Shown here in pieces: positions 37,923 through 47,676 of a stretch of DNA of 64,000 nucleotides. The notes below the pieces were generated by a model, which had not been told where the DNA came from, made no database searches, and was given only the letters and a program-made list of their open reading frames with translations. A program made the position numbers and the translations under genes. Location of the stretch: NCBI RefSeq assembly GCF_014502795.1, contig NZ_JACVHF010000004.1:155192-219191 (forward strand), given 5' to 3'. The number at the start of each line of letters is the position of its first letter. The first letter of the stretch is position 1. This stretch comes from Heliobacterium chlorum (lineage in GTDB: Bacteria; Bacillota; Desulfitobacteriia; Heliobacteriales; Heliobacteriaceae).

Positions 37923-38768
37923 ATGCGCCTTATCAGCAGTGTTAACGAAATGATGGCCTGGGCGAAAGAACAGCGCCGGGTCGGCCATACCATCGGACTG
38001 GTTCCCACCATGGGCTACCTCCACGAAGGGCACCTGGCCCTCATGCGCCGGGCCAAAGAAAATTGTGAAAAAGTCGTTGTGAGCATCTTTGTCAACCCTC
38101 TTCAGTTTGGTGCCGGGGAAGACTATGAAGAATACCCTCGCGATCTCACCCGGGACAGCCAATTGGCCGATTCAGCCGGAGTGGACGTCATTTTCGCACC
38201 CGCCGTCAAAGATATGTACCCCAAGGGATACTCCAGCTTTGTCGAAGTGGAGCAGGTCAGCGATCACCTCTGTGGCGCCGCTCGTCCCGGTCACTTTCGC
38301 GGCGTGACGACGGTTGTTTCAAAACTCTTTAACATCGTTCGGCCTGAAATTGCCTTTTTCGGTCAAAAAGACGCCCAACAGCTCGCCATCATCCGGCGGA
38401 TGGTGGAAGACCTGAACATGGGTATCGCCATCGTCGGCGTCCCCATCGTCCGCGAAGCCGATGGACTGGCCCTCTCTTCGCGGAACGTATACCTCTCCCC
38501 AGCGGAGCGGAAAGCCGCCCTCGTCTTGTCACAGTCCTTGAAAAAGGCGAAAGAGCTTATCGGAGAGGGCGAAGGAGAGGCGGAACGGATCCGCCAGGCG
38601 ATCATCGAGGTCATCGAAGCGGAACCGCTCGCCAACATCGACTATGTGCAAATCGTGGACAACCGCTTCATCCAGCCGATGGAGCGCCTCGAAGGCGAAT
38701 GTCTCATTGCCTTAGCTGTGCGCTTTGGTAAAACTCGACTCATCGACAACCTGGTCATGGAGGTGTAA
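37923..38768 (+). CDS. panC: Pantothenate synthetase
   Basis: PanC ligates pantoate and beta-alanine with ATP. The 281-residue protein has the nucleotidyl-transferase HIGH-like motif [53 protein letters not shown] (FGQKDAQQ) and [10 protein letters not shown], which is the KMSKS-like segment. I take ATG 37923 because the family starts with MRLISSV-like sequence; the open frame upstream to 37833 runs through the hairpin. panD follows after four bases. No panB is in the window, so pantoate must be made elsewhere. Confidence 0.95.
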   Translation: MRLISSVNEMMAWAKEQRRVGHTIGLVPTMGYLHEGHLALMRRAKENCEKVVVSIFVNPLQFGAGEDYEEYPRDLTRDSQLADSAGVDVIFAPAVKDMYPKGYSSFVEVEQVSDHLCGAARPGHFRGVTTVVSKLFNIVRPEIAFFGQKDAQQLAIIRRMVEDLNMGIAIVGVPIVREADGLALSSRNVYLSPAERKAALVLSQSLKKAKELIGEGEGEAERIRQAIIEVIEAEPLANIDYVQIVDNRFIQPMERLEGECLIALAVRFGKTRLIDNLVMEV

Positions 38769-38772
38769 CCGA

Positions 38773-39171
38773 ATGATTCGCATGATGCATAAATCGAAAA
38801 TTCACCGGGCCACCGTCACGGAGGCCAATTTGAATTATGTCGGTTCCATCACCATCGACGAAGACCTGATGGATGCTGCCGACATCCTGGAGAATGAAAA
38901 GATCCAGGTCGTGAATAATAACAATGGCGCCCGTTTTGAGACGTACGTCATCACCGGTAAACGAGGCTCCGGCATGATCTGCTTAAACGGTGCAGCCGCC
39001 CGGCTTGTCCAACCGGGCGACAAGGTCATCTTGATCACTTATGGCATGTACACCGATGAGGAAGCTCGTCGACACAAGCCGACCGTCGTCTTCGTCGGCG
39101 ATGACAACCGGATCATCCACCAAACGACCGTGGAAAAAGCTCGGACGACGGGGCCGACCGACCTTTCTTGA
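38773..39171 (+). CDS. panD: Aspartate 1-decarboxylase, pyruvoyl enzyme
   Basis: PanD makes beta-alanine for PanC. With the ATG at 38773 (GGAGGTG upstream) the self-cleavage site falls at Gly24-Ser25 in NYVGSITID, exactly as in characterised enzymes, and Lys9 is conserved. [13 protein letters not shown] and [16 protein letters not shown] are typical. The length is 132 residues. An upstream open frame to 38725 overlaps panC and is not used. Confidence 0.96.
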   Translation: MIRMMHKSKIHRATVTEANLNYVGSITIDEDLMDAADILENEKIQVVNNNNGARFETYVITGKRGSGMICLNGAAARLVQPGDKVILITYGMYTDEEARRHKPTVVFVGDDNRIIHQTTVEKARTTGPTDLS

Positions 39172-39240
39172 CAATAAAAAGCTCCCTGGGCTAGAATAAT
39201 CATATATTTTGCCTGCCTCACAAAATTTTTTTCGGCAGGC
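39168..39240 (+). promoter_or_regulatory. Probable sigma-A promoter and hairpin for the nad operon
   Basis: TTGACA (39168-39173) and TAGAAT (39192-39197) are separated by 18 bases. Downstream, GCCTGCC (39211-39217) and GGCAGGC (39234-39240) form an inverted repeat that would place a hairpin at the 5' end of the transcript beside the nadA ribosome region, possibly an operator or translation control. Confidence 0.6.
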
Positions 39241-39246
39241 CGGGGA

Positions 39247-40203
39247 ATGGAAAGGGGTAGGCACTTGAGTCCTCGACCGATGGACCCGGAGAAGTTCGCG
39301 TCCTTATCCGATACACTGACAAAACTAAAAAAAGAACGCAATGCAGTCATTTTAGGACACGTGTACCAGCGGCCCGAAATTCAAGAAGTGGCCGATTATG
39401 TCGGCGACTCATTGCAGCTTGCCCAGCAGGCCGCCAAAACCGACGCGGACGTGATCGTCTTTTGCGGTGTTCACTTTATGGCGGAAAGCGCAGCCATTTT
39501 ATCACCCGATAAAATCGTCCTGCTTCCGGAAGAGAATGCCGGTTGTCCCATGGCTGACATGGTGACGGCAGAAGCGCTGCGCAAACGCAAAGCGGAGATC
39601 CCCGGCGTCCAAGTCGTCGCCTATGTCAACTCCTCGGCTGATGTAAAGGCCGAATGCGATATTTGTTGTACCTCTTCCAATGCCCTTAAAGTCGTCCAAT
39701 CGCTTCCGAAAGACCGGCCCATTCTCTTTATTCCTGATAAGAACCTAGGGCACTGGGTCGCTCAGCAAACGGGGCGCAAGGACATCATCCTCTGGGAAGG
39801 TTATTGCAACACTCACGACCGCCTCACCGCAGCCGACATCGACAAGGCCAAAGCGGAACACCCGGAAGCCGAAGTGATCGTTCACCCTGAGTGTCAACCG
39901 GAAGTGGTAGCAAAAGCCGACTTTGTCGCTTCGACGACGGGTCTCATCAATTACGCTGTCAATTCACCGAAAGACTCCTTCATCATCGGCACGGAAGAAG
40001 GCGTGCTGCATCCGCTGCGCAAGAAAGCGCCCCTGAAAAATTACTACTTGGCGACGCGCCAATTGATCTGCCCCAACATGAAGGCGACAAGCTTGGAAAA
40101 GGTCCTTTGGTCCCTCCAGGAAATGCGCCCCCGCATCACTGTTGACCCGGTTATCCGGGAAAAAGCACTGGCTTCCTTGGAGAAAATGTTGGCGATCGTC
40201 TAG
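39247..40203 (+). CDS. nadA: Quinolinate synthase
   Basis: NadA condenses iminoaspartate with dihydroxyacetone phosphate on a 4Fe-4S cluster. The 318-residue protein has the conserved LGHVYQRPEIQEVADYVGDS, FCGVHFMAESA, CTSSNA, HPECQPEV and STTGLI segments. Likely cluster cysteines are in NAGCPMADM, HPECQPE and RQLICPNM. ATG 39247 and TTG 39265 (behind AAAGGGG) are both possible starts. It heads nadA-nadB-nadC. Confidence 0.96.
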   Translation: MERGRHLSPRPMDPEKFASLSDTLTKLKKERNAVILGHVYQRPEIQEVADYVGDSLQLAQQAAKTDADVIVFCGVHFMAESAAILSPDKIVLLPEENAGCPMADMVTAEALRKRKAEIPGVQVVAYVNSSADVKAECDICCTSSNALKVVQSLPKDRPILFIPDKNLGHWVAQQTGRKDIILWEGYCNTHDRLTAADIDKAKAEHPEAEVIVHPECQPEVVAKADFVASTTGLINYAVNSPKDSFIIGTEEGVLHPLRKKAPLKNYYLATRQLICPNMKATSLEKVLWSLQEMRPRITVDPVIREKALASLEKMLAIV

Positions 40204-40246
40204 GCGCCCTCCGCAACGAAACGTTATAGAATCGCAGAAGTGAGAG

Positions 40247-40276
40247 CAGCCACCGGCGTACTGCCGGCGGCTGTTT
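40247..40276 (+). terminator. Hairpin between nadA and nadB, possible attenuator
   Basis: CAGCC-A-CCGGC (40247-40257) pairs with GCCGG-C-GGCTG (40263-40273), then TTT. The T-run is short, so partial termination or mRNA processing is more likely than a full stop. Confidence 0.5.
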
Positions 40277-40297
40277 CCGCATTAAGGAGGCTTTGCC

Positions 40298-41902
40298 GTG
40301 TTCCGGCGCTATTTAGTCCCCTTCGACATCACCCGCCTGCCGGAGGTCGAGACGGATTTTTTGATCGTAGGCAGCGGGATAGCCGGTCTCTATACGGCGC
40401 TGAAAGCCGTAGAATACGGCCGGGTCACCTTGTTGACCAAGCGCAAAATCGAAGACTCCAACACGGGACAGGCCCAAGGGGGGATTGCTGCGGCCATCGA
40501 TCGCAGTGACTCACCGTCGCTGCACTTGCAAGACACCTTGGAAGCCGGCGCAGGACTGAACGACGTGATGGCCGTGGAAGTGCTTGTCAGTGAAGGCCCG
40601 ACAAGGGTCGAAGAACTGATTCGCATGGGTACACAGTTTGACACTATCGAAGGGGAATTAGCCCTGACCCGCGAAGGCGCACACTCCCGGCGCCGGATCC
40701 TCCATGCCAGCGGCGACGCAACCGGGGAAGAAATCCGTCGCAGCCTCTGGGAACAATGCCAGGTTCACCAGGAAATCGGAATCCATGAAGATACCCATGT
40801 CATCGACATCCTGCTGAACCAAGACCGCCAATGCATGGGCCTGTTGGCCTGGAACTCCAGCCAAGGCTTACATATATACCGGGGTAAGTTGACGGTGCTG
40901 GCTACCGGCGGAAACGGCCAGCTGTACAAATACTCGACCAACCCGGAAGTGACGACCGGCGACGGCATTGCCGCCGCCTACCGGGCCGGTGCTGAAATCA
41001 TGGATCTGGAATTTGTCCAGTTTCACCCGACGGCGCTTACGAAAGCAGGCTGGCCGACCTTTCTCATCTCCGAAGCGGTTCGCGGAGAAGGAGCAAAGCT
41101 ATATAACAGCCGTGGCGAGCGGTTTATGCCTCGGTACCACCAACTGGCAGAACTGGCCCCGCGGAACGTGGTCGCCCTGGCGATATGGAAAGAGATGGCC
41201 GAAACCGGTGCTCCTTCCGTCCTTCTCGACGTGAGTCACATGGAAGAAGATAGCTTTGCCAAGCGTTTTCCTTGGATATCGAGAACCTGCCACTCCTACG
41301 GCATTCAAGTTCCTCAGGAACGCATCCCCGTAGCCCCGGCAGCTCATTACCTCATGGGTGGGATCCGTACCGATCTCTGGGGGCAAACGAATATCCCCCG
41401 CTTATACGCCTGTGGTGAGGCTGCCTGTAACGGTGTTCACGGCGCGAACCGTCTCGCCTCGAACTCTCTCCTCGAAGGGCTCGTCTTTGGTGCCCGTATC
41501 GTGGAAGGAGGACTGCACTGGCTGGGGAAACGCTTAAACCGGCAGATCTACCACGGTCCCTGGGGCAAAGACAGCCTCTATGATCGCCTTCCTGACGGGG
41601 AAGCTCCGGAAAAGGCCGATCTGGTCGCGGCGAAAGTGCAGCAGATCATGTGGGAAAAAGTCGGCCTCTGGCGCTCCGCCGACAGCTTACGGTCTGCCCT
41701 GGAAGCCCTCGGTGGGATCGACGGAACTGTCGCCCAGCAAAGCACGGTCACTCGGGCAGTGGAAGCAGCCAATATGCACTTGTTAGCCCGGCTAACGGCC
41801 AAAGCCGCACAGACGCGCAGCGAAAGCCGAGGCGGACACTACCGTGTGGATTATCCCGAAAGCCGCTTGCAGTGGCTCCGGCACATCATCATGTCCGTAT
41901 AA
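40298..41902 (+). CDS. nadB: L-aspartate oxidase
   Basis: NadB oxidises aspartate to iminoaspartate for NadA; in anaerobes fumarate can be the electron acceptor. The 534-residue flavoprotein has the FAD fold FLIVGSGIAGLYTALKA, the succinate-dehydrogenase-like GQAQGGIAAA, LEFVQFHPTAL, HYLMGGI and GANRLASNSLLEGLVFG. GTG 40298 follows AAGGAGG. nadC follows after 27 bases. Confidence 0.96.
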   Translation: MFRRYLVPFDITRLPEVETDFLIVGSGIAGLYTALKAVEYGRVTLLTKRKIEDSNTGQAQGGIAAAIDRSDSPSLHLQDTLEAGAGLNDVMAVEVLVSEGPTRVEELIRMGTQFDTIEGELALTREGAHSRRRILHASGDATGEEIRRSLWEQCQVHQEIGIHEDTHVIDILLNQDRQCMGLLAWNSSQGLHIYRGKLTVLATGGNGQLYKYSTNPEVTTGDGIAAAYRAGAEIMDLEFVQFHPTALTKAGWPTFLISEAVRGEGAKLYNSRGERFMPRYHQLAELAPRNVVALAIWKEMAETGAPSVLLDVSHMEEDSFAKRFPWISRTCHSYGIQVPQERIPVAPAAHYLMGGIRTDLWGQTNIPRLYACGEAACNGVHGANRLASNSLLEGLVFGARIVEGGLHWLGKRLNRQIYHGPWGKDSLYDRLPDGEAPEKADLVAAKVQQIMWEKVGLWRSADSLRSALEALGGIDGTVAQQSTVTRAVEAANMHLLARLTAKAAQTRSESRGGHYRVDYPESRLQWLRHIIMSV

Positions 41903-41929
41903 ACAAGCGCAGTTAGAGAGGGTGGTACG

Positions 41930-42796
41930 ATGGAACTGTTCGATCCGGAAATTCGTGAACTCGTTACCCGGGCGCTGCGGGAGGATATTGGCAACGGCGA
42001 CCTGACGACGATGAATCTGGTTCCCGCTGATGCCTACACGCGAGGGATTATCCATGCGAAAGAGGCCGGAGTGATCGCCGGACTTCCGGTGGCCCAAAGG
42101 GTCTTTGAGACTGTGGACCCGAGCTTGCGTTTTGAGGCCATGGTCCAAGAGGGAGATAAGGTGGAGAAAGGGACCGTCATCGCCGAAGTCTTCGGCAGCG
42201 CCCGTTCGGTGCTGATCGGTGAGCGGGTCGCCTTAAACTTTCTGCAGCGCTTGTCCGGCATCGCGACTAAAACAGCCCGTTGCGTCGAGCAAGTCGCTTA
42301 TTATCAAGCTCGCATTGTGGACACTCGCAAAACCACACCGGGACTGCGCTCGGTAGAAAAATACGCCGTCCGCATCGGCGGCGGCAAAAATCACCGCTTC
42401 GGCCTTTACGACGGCGTGCTGATTAAAGACAACCACATCAAAATGGCTGGCGGCATCGCTCAAGCGGTCAGCCAAGCCCGGCAGGCTGTTCCCCATACCG
42501 TCAAGATCGAAGTGGAAGTGGAAGATTTGGCCGGTGTCGCCGAAGCCTTAGAAGCGAAGGCCGACATCATTATGCTTGACAACATGGCACCCGATGTGAT
42601 GAAGGAAGCGGTACGCATGATCGGCGGAAATGCTTTGATTGAAGCTTCGGGCGGCGTTTCGGAGGAAAGCCTGGTAGAGATCGCCAAGACAGGAGTGCAC
42701 TTGATATCCATGGGATCGCTGACCCACAGCATCAAATCTTTAGACATCAGCCTGGACGTGGAAGAGATTAAACGGGGGAGCGCCGATGCCACGTAA
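41930..42796 (+). CDS. nadC: Nicotinate-nucleotide pyrophosphorylase (carboxylating)
   Basis: NadC (quinolinate phosphoribosyltransferase) makes nicotinate mononucleotide. The 288-residue product shows ALREDIGNGDLTT, LNFLQRLSGIAT, DTRKTTPGLR, EKYAVRIGGGKNHRFGLYD and IKDNHI, all standard. GAGGGTGG precedes the ATG. The 3' end overlaps birA by 11 bases, suggesting coupled translation. Confidence 0.97.
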   Translation: MELFDPEIRELVTRALREDIGNGDLTTMNLVPADAYTRGIIHAKEAGVIAGLPVAQRVFETVDPSLRFEAMVQEGDKVEKGTVIAEVFGSARSVLIGERVALNFLQRLSGIATKTARCVEQVAYYQARIVDTRKTTPGLRSVEKYAVRIGGGKNHRFGLYDGVLIKDNHIKMAGGIAQAVSQARQAVPHTVKIEVEVEDLAGVAEALEAKADIIMLDNMAPDVMKEAVRMIGGNALIEASGGVSEESLVEIAKTGVHLISMGSLTHSIKSLDISLDVEEIKRGSADAT

Positions 42797-43787
42797 AGCC
42801 ATATTGGCAGCCTTAAAAAAAGCCGACGGATATCTTTCCGGGGAAGATTTAAGCCGCACATTAGGAATGAGCCGTTCCGCCGTATGGAAACATATCGTCG
42901 CCCTCCGTCAGGAAGGCTATGAAATCCAAGCGCATACCCGACTTGGTTACAAACTAGAGCGGGCGAGCACCTTTCTCATCCCTGCCGAAGTGGAACCGCG
43001 GCTGGAGACGGAACGCTTCGGCCGTAACTATCATTTTCATACGAGCTTGCCTTCAAGCAATATAACCGCCAAGGAACTGGCCCGGCAAGGCGCCCTGGAG
43101 GGCACCGTCGTGCTGACGGAAGAGCAGACGGCCGGTCGAGGCCGCTTAGGCCGCGGTTGGTATTCTCCGCCTGGCCTGGGTATCTACATGTCCCTCATCA
43201 TGCGTCCTCGCATTCCCTTAGGACAGACGCCCCAGGTGACGCTGCTCGCTTCGGTGGCTGTCTGCAAAGCCTTAGAGGCAGTCACAGCGGTCCGGCCCCA
43301 GATCAAGTGGCCCAACGACATCCTGGTGAACGGAAAAAAACTCTGCGGGATCCTGACAGAACTGAATGCGGAGATGGAAGCCGTCAACTATCTCGTCGTC
43401 GGCATCGGGATCAACCTAAACCAACAGCCGGCCGACTTTCCCGGTGACGTGGCTAACGTAGCCACATCGGCGGCCATCGCCGGCGGTGAACCGGTCGACC
43501 GGATTCGATTCCTGACCACATTGCTCAGTTTCTTTGAAGCCGACTACGACCACTGGCTGCAAAATGGTTTTGGACAGCTGCGAGAGGAGTGGCTGGCCCG
43601 AGCGGCGGGGATGGGGACAACGGTACGGATCATCGCTGGAAAGCAGGAATGGCTAGGTCAGGCGGAAGGCATCGACACGGACGGCGCCCTTCTGGTCCGA
43701 AACGAAGACGGGGAACTACAACGCCTGATCAGCGGCGAAGTGAGCCTCCGGCCGGAAGGAGGACAAGGCTATGATTTTGGCCGTTGA
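42786..43787 (+). CDS. birA: Bifunctional biotin repressor / biotin-protein ligase
   Basis: The N-terminal winged helix (residues about 1-60, [20 protein letters not shown]) binds DNA. The ligase domain has the biotin and AMP loop [32 protein letters not shown] and the [10 protein letters not shown] segment. A short C-terminal domain follows. The 333-residue length fits the BirA repressor class, so it may control biotin genes outside this window. It overlaps nadC and coaX. Confidence 0.95.
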   Translation: MPRKAILAALKKADGYLSGEDLSRTLGMSRSAVWKHIVALRQEGYEIQAHTRLGYKLERASTFLIPAEVEPRLETERFGRNYHFHTSLPSSNITAKELARQGALEGTVVLTEEQTAGRGRLGRGWYSPPGLGIYMSLIMRPRIPLGQTPQVTLLASVAVCKALEAVTAVRPQIKWPNDILVNGKKLCGILTELNAEMEAVNYLVVGIGINLNQQPADFPGDVANVATSAAIAGGEPVDRIRFLTTLLSFFEADYDHWLQNGFGQLREEWLARAAGMGTTVRIIAGKQEWLGQAEGIDTDGALLVRNEDGELQRLISGEVSLRPEGGQGYDFGR

Positions 43788-44550
43788 TGTGGGGAACAGC
43801 GACATCGTGTTGGGGATCTTTCAACTGGAGCCTCAACCGGAGTTGAAGTTTCACTGGAAACTATCGACCGATCGCAACCGAACGTCTGACGAATATGCCA
43901 TCTTGATCCGCAACCTTTTTCGCTTTGACGGCGTCGATCCGAAGGCTGTCAAAGCGATTGTCATATCTTCGGTCGTGCCGCCGCTCACGCCGACACTGGA
44001 GCGGATGAGCCGCGCTTATTTCGGACTCACCCCTATGATCATCGGCCCCGGGACGAAAACAGGTATGCCGGTGATCATGGAAAACCCCAAAGAAATCGGT
44101 GCCGACCTGATTGTCAACGCTGTGGCCGCTTTTGAACGCTATGGCGGACCGTTGATCATCGTCGATTTCGGCACGGCGACGACTTGTTCGGCCATCTCTG
44201 CAAAAGGGGAGTACATCGGCGGCGCCATCGCTCCAGGTGTAGTCGTATCGGCGGAAGCGCTCTTTGCCCGGGCGGCGAAACTGCCCCGGATCGAACTGGT
44301 CAAACCGCCGCGGGTCATCGCGAAAAACACTGTCACAGGCATGCAGGCCGGAATTATCTACGGTTTTGCCGGACAAGTGGACGGAATCGTGACACAGATG
44401 AAGAAGGAACTCGGCGAAGAGACCCAAGTGATCGCGACCGGTGAAATGGCTGAGCTCATCGCAGCAGAGACGAAGACGATCGATCTGGTCGACCAGTGGC
44501 TTACGCTGGAAGGGCTGCGGATTATTTATCAAAAATCACGGGCAAATTGA
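43771..44550 (+). CDS. coaX: Type III pantothenate kinase
   Basis: CoaX phosphorylates pantothenate, the first step from vitamin B5 to CoA. The 259-residue protein has the ASKHA nucleotide loop [15 protein letters not shown], the [18 protein letters not shown] region, [13 protein letters not shown] and GGAIAPGV. It overlaps the birA 3' end by 17 bases. CoaX near birA and dusB is also found in bacilli and clostridia. Confidence 0.96.
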   Translation: MILAVDVGNSDIVLGIFQLEPQPELKFHWKLSTDRNRTSDEYAILIRNLFRFDGVDPKAVKAIVISSVVPPLTPTLERMSRAYFGLTPMIIGPGTKTGMPVIMENPKEIGADLIVNAVAAFERYGGPLIIVDFGTATTCSAISAKGEYIGGAIAPGVVVSAEALFARAAKLPRIELVKPPRVIAKNTVTGMQAGIIYGFAGQVDGIVTQMKKELGEETQVIATGEMAELIAAETKTIDLVDQWLTLEGLRIIYQKSRAN

Positions 44551-44693
44551 TAATAGGAACGCTCACTCTGTCATTACACCCCAGATTCTTCTATGAGGTT
44601 CAAATCTGCGAAATCTAATATTTACGAGGTACAATAGCCCCGTAAAATAGCGATACAGCAGCATGGAAATCTGACATATGTGATGAATGATAA

Positions 44694-45794
44694 ATGGATG
44701 GAAGCATGAATAGAGACGAAAAAATTATGCCCCAGCAACAGCATAGGGAAGGAAATCAGGGAGAAGAGAGGCAGCCACTGGTCCAAATGGGCTTGAAGCA
44801 GGTAAAACCGGTACGCATCGGTCCCTGGACCATCTCACTGCCCTTTTTTGCTGCACCTATGGCGGGAATTACGGATAAACCCTTCCGGTCGGTGCTCAAA
44901 GACCATTGCTGTCCCTTAGTCTACACAGAGATGATATCGGACAAGGCGCTCACCTACGGCAATCGCAACACCTTAGAACTGTTGGATATCGCGGGGGAGC
45001 CGCGGCCTATTGCTCTGCAGATCTTTGGTTCTGAACCGAATGTGATGGCGAAAGCGGCGCAGATAGTGGAAGCGGAAGGCGCCTCGATTATCGATATCAA
45101 TATGGGCTGCCCGGCGCCGAAGATCGTCCGCAATCAGGAAGGCTCCTGCCTCCTGAAGACACCGGACTTGGCCGTAAAAATCGCCGAAGCTGTCGTCAAC
45201 GCCGTCAAAGTTCCTGTCACCGTCAAGATGCGATCCGGCTGGTCTGGCGGCCAAATCGTGGCTCCGGAACTGGCCCGGCGACTGGAGAGTGTCGGTGTCC
45301 GAGCGGTCACCGTCCACGGGCGGACGCGGGAGATGTTCTATTCCGGCAAAGCCGATTGGTCTATCATTCGTGCGACAGCGGAGAATGTCTCGATCCCGGT
45401 CATCGGTAACGGAGACATCTGGGAGCCCGAGGACGCTATGCGGATGCTAGCTGAGACAGGTTGTGCCGGTGTCATGATCGGCCGTGGCAGTATGGGTAAC
45501 CCTTGGATCTTCTCTCGCCTGGTCCGCTGGGTCGAAACAGGTGAATTGCCGCCTCCTCCCACTGCAGAAGAAAGGATCCGGCAAGCCCTCATTCACCTGG
45601 AACGCATGGTAGCGATGAAGGGGGAAGACCGGGGCGTCCGTGAGATGCGGGGGCACTTGAGTTGGTACTTAAAAGGCATACGAGGCGCCTCGCGGCTACG
45701 AGCGGAGATTAACGCCTTAGAGCGGATCAATGAGGTCGTCCGGCTGCTGCAAGCTTATCTGGAACAACAGAAAATCATTGAAGAGTCAAGATAA
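44694..45794 (+). CDS. dusB: tRNA-dihydrouridine synthase B-type
   Basis: A flavoenzyme that reduces uridines in tRNA D-loops. Signatures include PFFAAPMAGITDKPFR, VYTEMISDKAL, DINMGCPAPKIVRNQEGSCLL with the catalytic Cys, VTVKMRSGW, VTVHGRTREMFYSGKADW, IGNGDIW and MIGRGSMGNPW. An N-terminal extension of about 45 polar residues before GPWTIS is unusual, so the start may lie later than ATG 44694 or 44706. The 143-base gap upstream contains an imperfect inverted repeat (44621-44629 with 44638-44646). Confidence 0.94.
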   Translation: MDGSMNRDEKIMPQQQHREGNQGEERQPLVQMGLKQVKPVRIGPWTISLPFFAAPMAGITDKPFRSVLKDHCCPLVYTEMISDKALTYGNRNTLELLDIAGEPRPIALQIFGSEPNVMAKAAQIVEAEGASIIDINMGCPAPKIVRNQEGSCLLKTPDLAVKIAEAVVNAVKVPVTVKMRSGWSGGQIVAPELARRLESVGVRAVTVHGRTREMFYSGKADWSIIRATAENVSIPVIGNGDIWEPEDAMRMLAETGCAGVMIGRGSMGNPWIFSRLVRWVETGELPPPPTAEERIRQALIHLERMVAMKGEDRGVREMRGHLSWYLKGIRGASRLRAEINALERINEVVRLLQAYLEQQKIIEESR

Positions 45795-45797
45795 AGA

Positions 45798-45837
45798 CGG
45801 GTTTGTCTCCTTTCATCGGGGGCAAGCCCGTTTTTCT
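45798..45837 (+). terminator. Rho-independent terminator after dusB
   Basis: ACGGGTTTGTC (45798-45808) pairs with GGCAAGCCCGT (45822-45832) using G-T pairs, followed by TTTTCTTT. Confidence 0.85.
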
Positions 45838-45912
45838 TTCTGTCTAAGTCACTTTCAGGGTTGTGTTTCTTTTACTGTCTTGGTACTATCTATACGAAGA
45901 ATAAAACTGTAC

Positions 45913-45990
45913 TACGTTCAAAAACATACGTAGTCAAAAAACATGCGTAGTCAAAATATATACGTAATCGAAAATATGCGTAATTCAAAA
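45913..45990 (+). repeat. Degenerate 16-17 bp direct repeats upstream of a TetR gene
   Basis: Copies of T(A/G)CGTA(G/A)TC-AAAA start at 45927, 45944, 45961 and 45977, with a shorter TACGTTCAAAA at 45913. Spacings are 14, 17, 17 and 16. The block lies about 70 bases before the regulator gene in AT-rich DNA and may be an array of operator sites. Confidence 0.6.
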
Positions 45991-46061
45991 GTCGCCAAGG
46001 CCCAGAAATCTACGATACGGAACAACAAAGATAATAAAATTCTTTCTAGGATGTGAAATCG

Positions 46062-46676
46062 ATGCCCACCAACGAACCTATCGGCCAGGGGCGGATGGAG
46101 AGAAAAAAGGAAGAAACCAAAAAGAAGATCATTGCCGTTGCTTTGCAGTTATTTAAGCAACAGGGTTTTGAGGCGACGACGATGGAGCAAATCGCCCGGG
46201 AGGTCGATATCGCCAAAGGAACCCTTTATAATTACTTCCCCGTCAAGGAAGCGATCATTGACGAGCATATCAAGAGGACCTTTCGTGTAAAAAATGCCGA
46301 AAGGATGCTGCGCTTACAGGAACTGCCGGACACACGCTCTCGCATGACGGTCATCTTCCACGAATTGATGGAAGGAGTATTGGCGAACAAAGAGTTTTTC
46401 GAAAAATACATCGTATACCGAATGCGGAATATGGTGTCCTTCAAGCAAGACGATAGTGAGAAAAGTGGATTTTACTTAGTAGCACAGGAGATCATCCATA
46501 TGGGACAAAAAGGCGGGGAAATTCGAGACGATGTGCCGACCCATGTGTTGGTCGATCTCTGTGAGTTTGCCTTCGTCGAGGTCGTAAAACAGTGCTATTT
46601 AGAACCTGAGGGGCTTTCGGTTCAAAGTAGTATCGAGCAATGCATCGATCTCTTTATTCAGGGAGCGAAAGCGTGA
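46062..46676 (+). CDS. TetR-family transcriptional regulator
   Basis: The N-terminal helix-turn-helix (about residues 20-60) reads IIAVALQLFKQQGFEATTMEQIAREVDIAKGTLYNYF in three pieces typical of the family (for example GFEATTMEQIA and GTLYNYFPVKEA). The ligand domain is divergent. The ATG at 46062 gives 204 residues; a GTG at 46053 is also in frame. A lipase-like hydrolase follows after 31 bases, so the regulator may control that gene and itself through the repeats upstream. Confidence 0.9.
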   Translation: MPTNEPIGQGRMERKKEETKKKIIAVALQLFKQQGFEATTMEQIAREVDIAKGTLYNYFPVKEAIIDEHIKRTFRVKNAERMLRLQELPDTRSRMTVIFHELMEGVLANKEFFEKYIVYRMRNMVSFKQDDSEKSGFYLVAQEIIHMGQKGGEIRDDVPTHVLVDLCEFAFVEVVKQCYLEPEGLSVQSSIEQCIDLFIQGAKA

Positions 46677-46707
46677 GTTAAACCAAATTACCTAGAGGAG
46701 GATTAAA

Positions 46708-47640
46708 ATGCCGAGCATCCAGGCTCGTTTATTTCGTTTTGTACTGGAGCACCGCCATTTATTGCGCTTTCAGCGCAAGCGAAGAACCCATTTTGATTTT
46801 ACTACGTCGATCGCTGAGTTCCGCGAAGACTGTGAAAAGGGCGCTCGCTTATTTGGGAAGTTACCGGAAGGGATCGACGTAACACCCTTGCAAATCAACA
46901 ACATCACGGCAGAATGGATCCAGCCATCAGAGCAGCCGAAAGATAAACTTATCGTCTATGTTCATGGCGGGGGATATGTTTCAGGCTCTTGCAGTGATCA
47001 CCGCGCGATCGTCGCAAGAATTGTCAAGAGCACCGGTATAACGGCATTGCTCTTCGAGTACCGTCTAGCGCCTGAGCATCCCTACCCGGCCGCTATCGAC
47101 GATGCCGTCGATGTATACCGATGGCTTTTAGGCCAAGGGTTTTCACCGTCGAATATGCTGATCGCAGGAGAATCGGCTGGCGGCGGTCTAGCCTTAGCCC
47201 TGTTGCTGGCCCTCCGGGACTTACAGATCGCCCTTCCCGCTGCTGCCGTAGCCATCTCTCCTTGGACAGATCTGAAGTGCACAGGAGACTCTTACCGGTC
47301 AAAAAACGAAGTATCCCTAGCTCCGTTGAATTCGTGGACCGTGTTCAGTAAATATTACGCCGGTGATAAGGACCCCACGTTACCATGGATATCCCCGCTC
47401 TATGGTGAGCTTCACGGGCTGCCTCCTCTACTCCTCAATGCGGGAGAAGATGATGAGCTATTCGATGATTCCATCGCCTTCGCGAAAAATGCGAAAGCAG
47501 CGGGTGTCGATGTCACTTTGCGAGTGGGAGAGAGAATGGTTCATTGCTATCCTTTTTTGCCGGCCTTTATACCAGAGGCACGGCAGGCGATGAATGAGAT
47601 CGTCGAATTTATCCAAGGACATCTCGCTGTGAAAAAGTAA
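46708..47640 (+). CDS. Alpha/beta hydrolase of the hormone-sensitive lipase (HGGG) family
   Basis: The 310-residue esterase has the oxyanion motif VYVHGGGY (His86), the nucleophile elbow GESAGGG (Ser156), an acidic residue in NAGEDDELFDD (about 248-253) and a His in RMVHCYPF (His279). Family members hydrolyse short-chain esters. There is no signal peptide, so it is cytoplasmic. GAGGAGG precedes the ATG. It probably shares a transcript with the TetR gene. Confidence 0.93.
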   Translation: MPSIQARLFRFVLEHRHLLRFQRKRRTHFDFTTSIAEFREDCEKGARLFGKLPEGIDVTPLQINNITAEWIQPSEQPKDKLIVYVHGGGYVSGSCSDHRAIVARIVKSTGITALLFEYRLAPEHPYPAAIDDAVDVYRWLLGQGFSPSNMLIAGESAGGGLALALLLALRDLQIALPAAAVAISPWTDLKCTGDSYRSKNEVSLAPLNSWTVFSKYYAGDKDPTLPWISPLYGELHGLPPLLLNAGEDDELFDDSIAFAKNAKAAGVDVTLRVGERMVHCYPFLPAFIPEARQAMNEIVEFIQGHLAVKK

Positions 47641-47676
47641 AGTAATGACTTCAAAATACAGGAGGATAATGGTGAT

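Noticed and set aside
37688..37945. 85-residue open frame before panC
   Set aside because: It runs through the hairpin and the panC start and has no family match.
45913..45990. CRISPR array
   Set aside because: The repeats are short and degenerate with only a few bases between them, and no cas gene is present.
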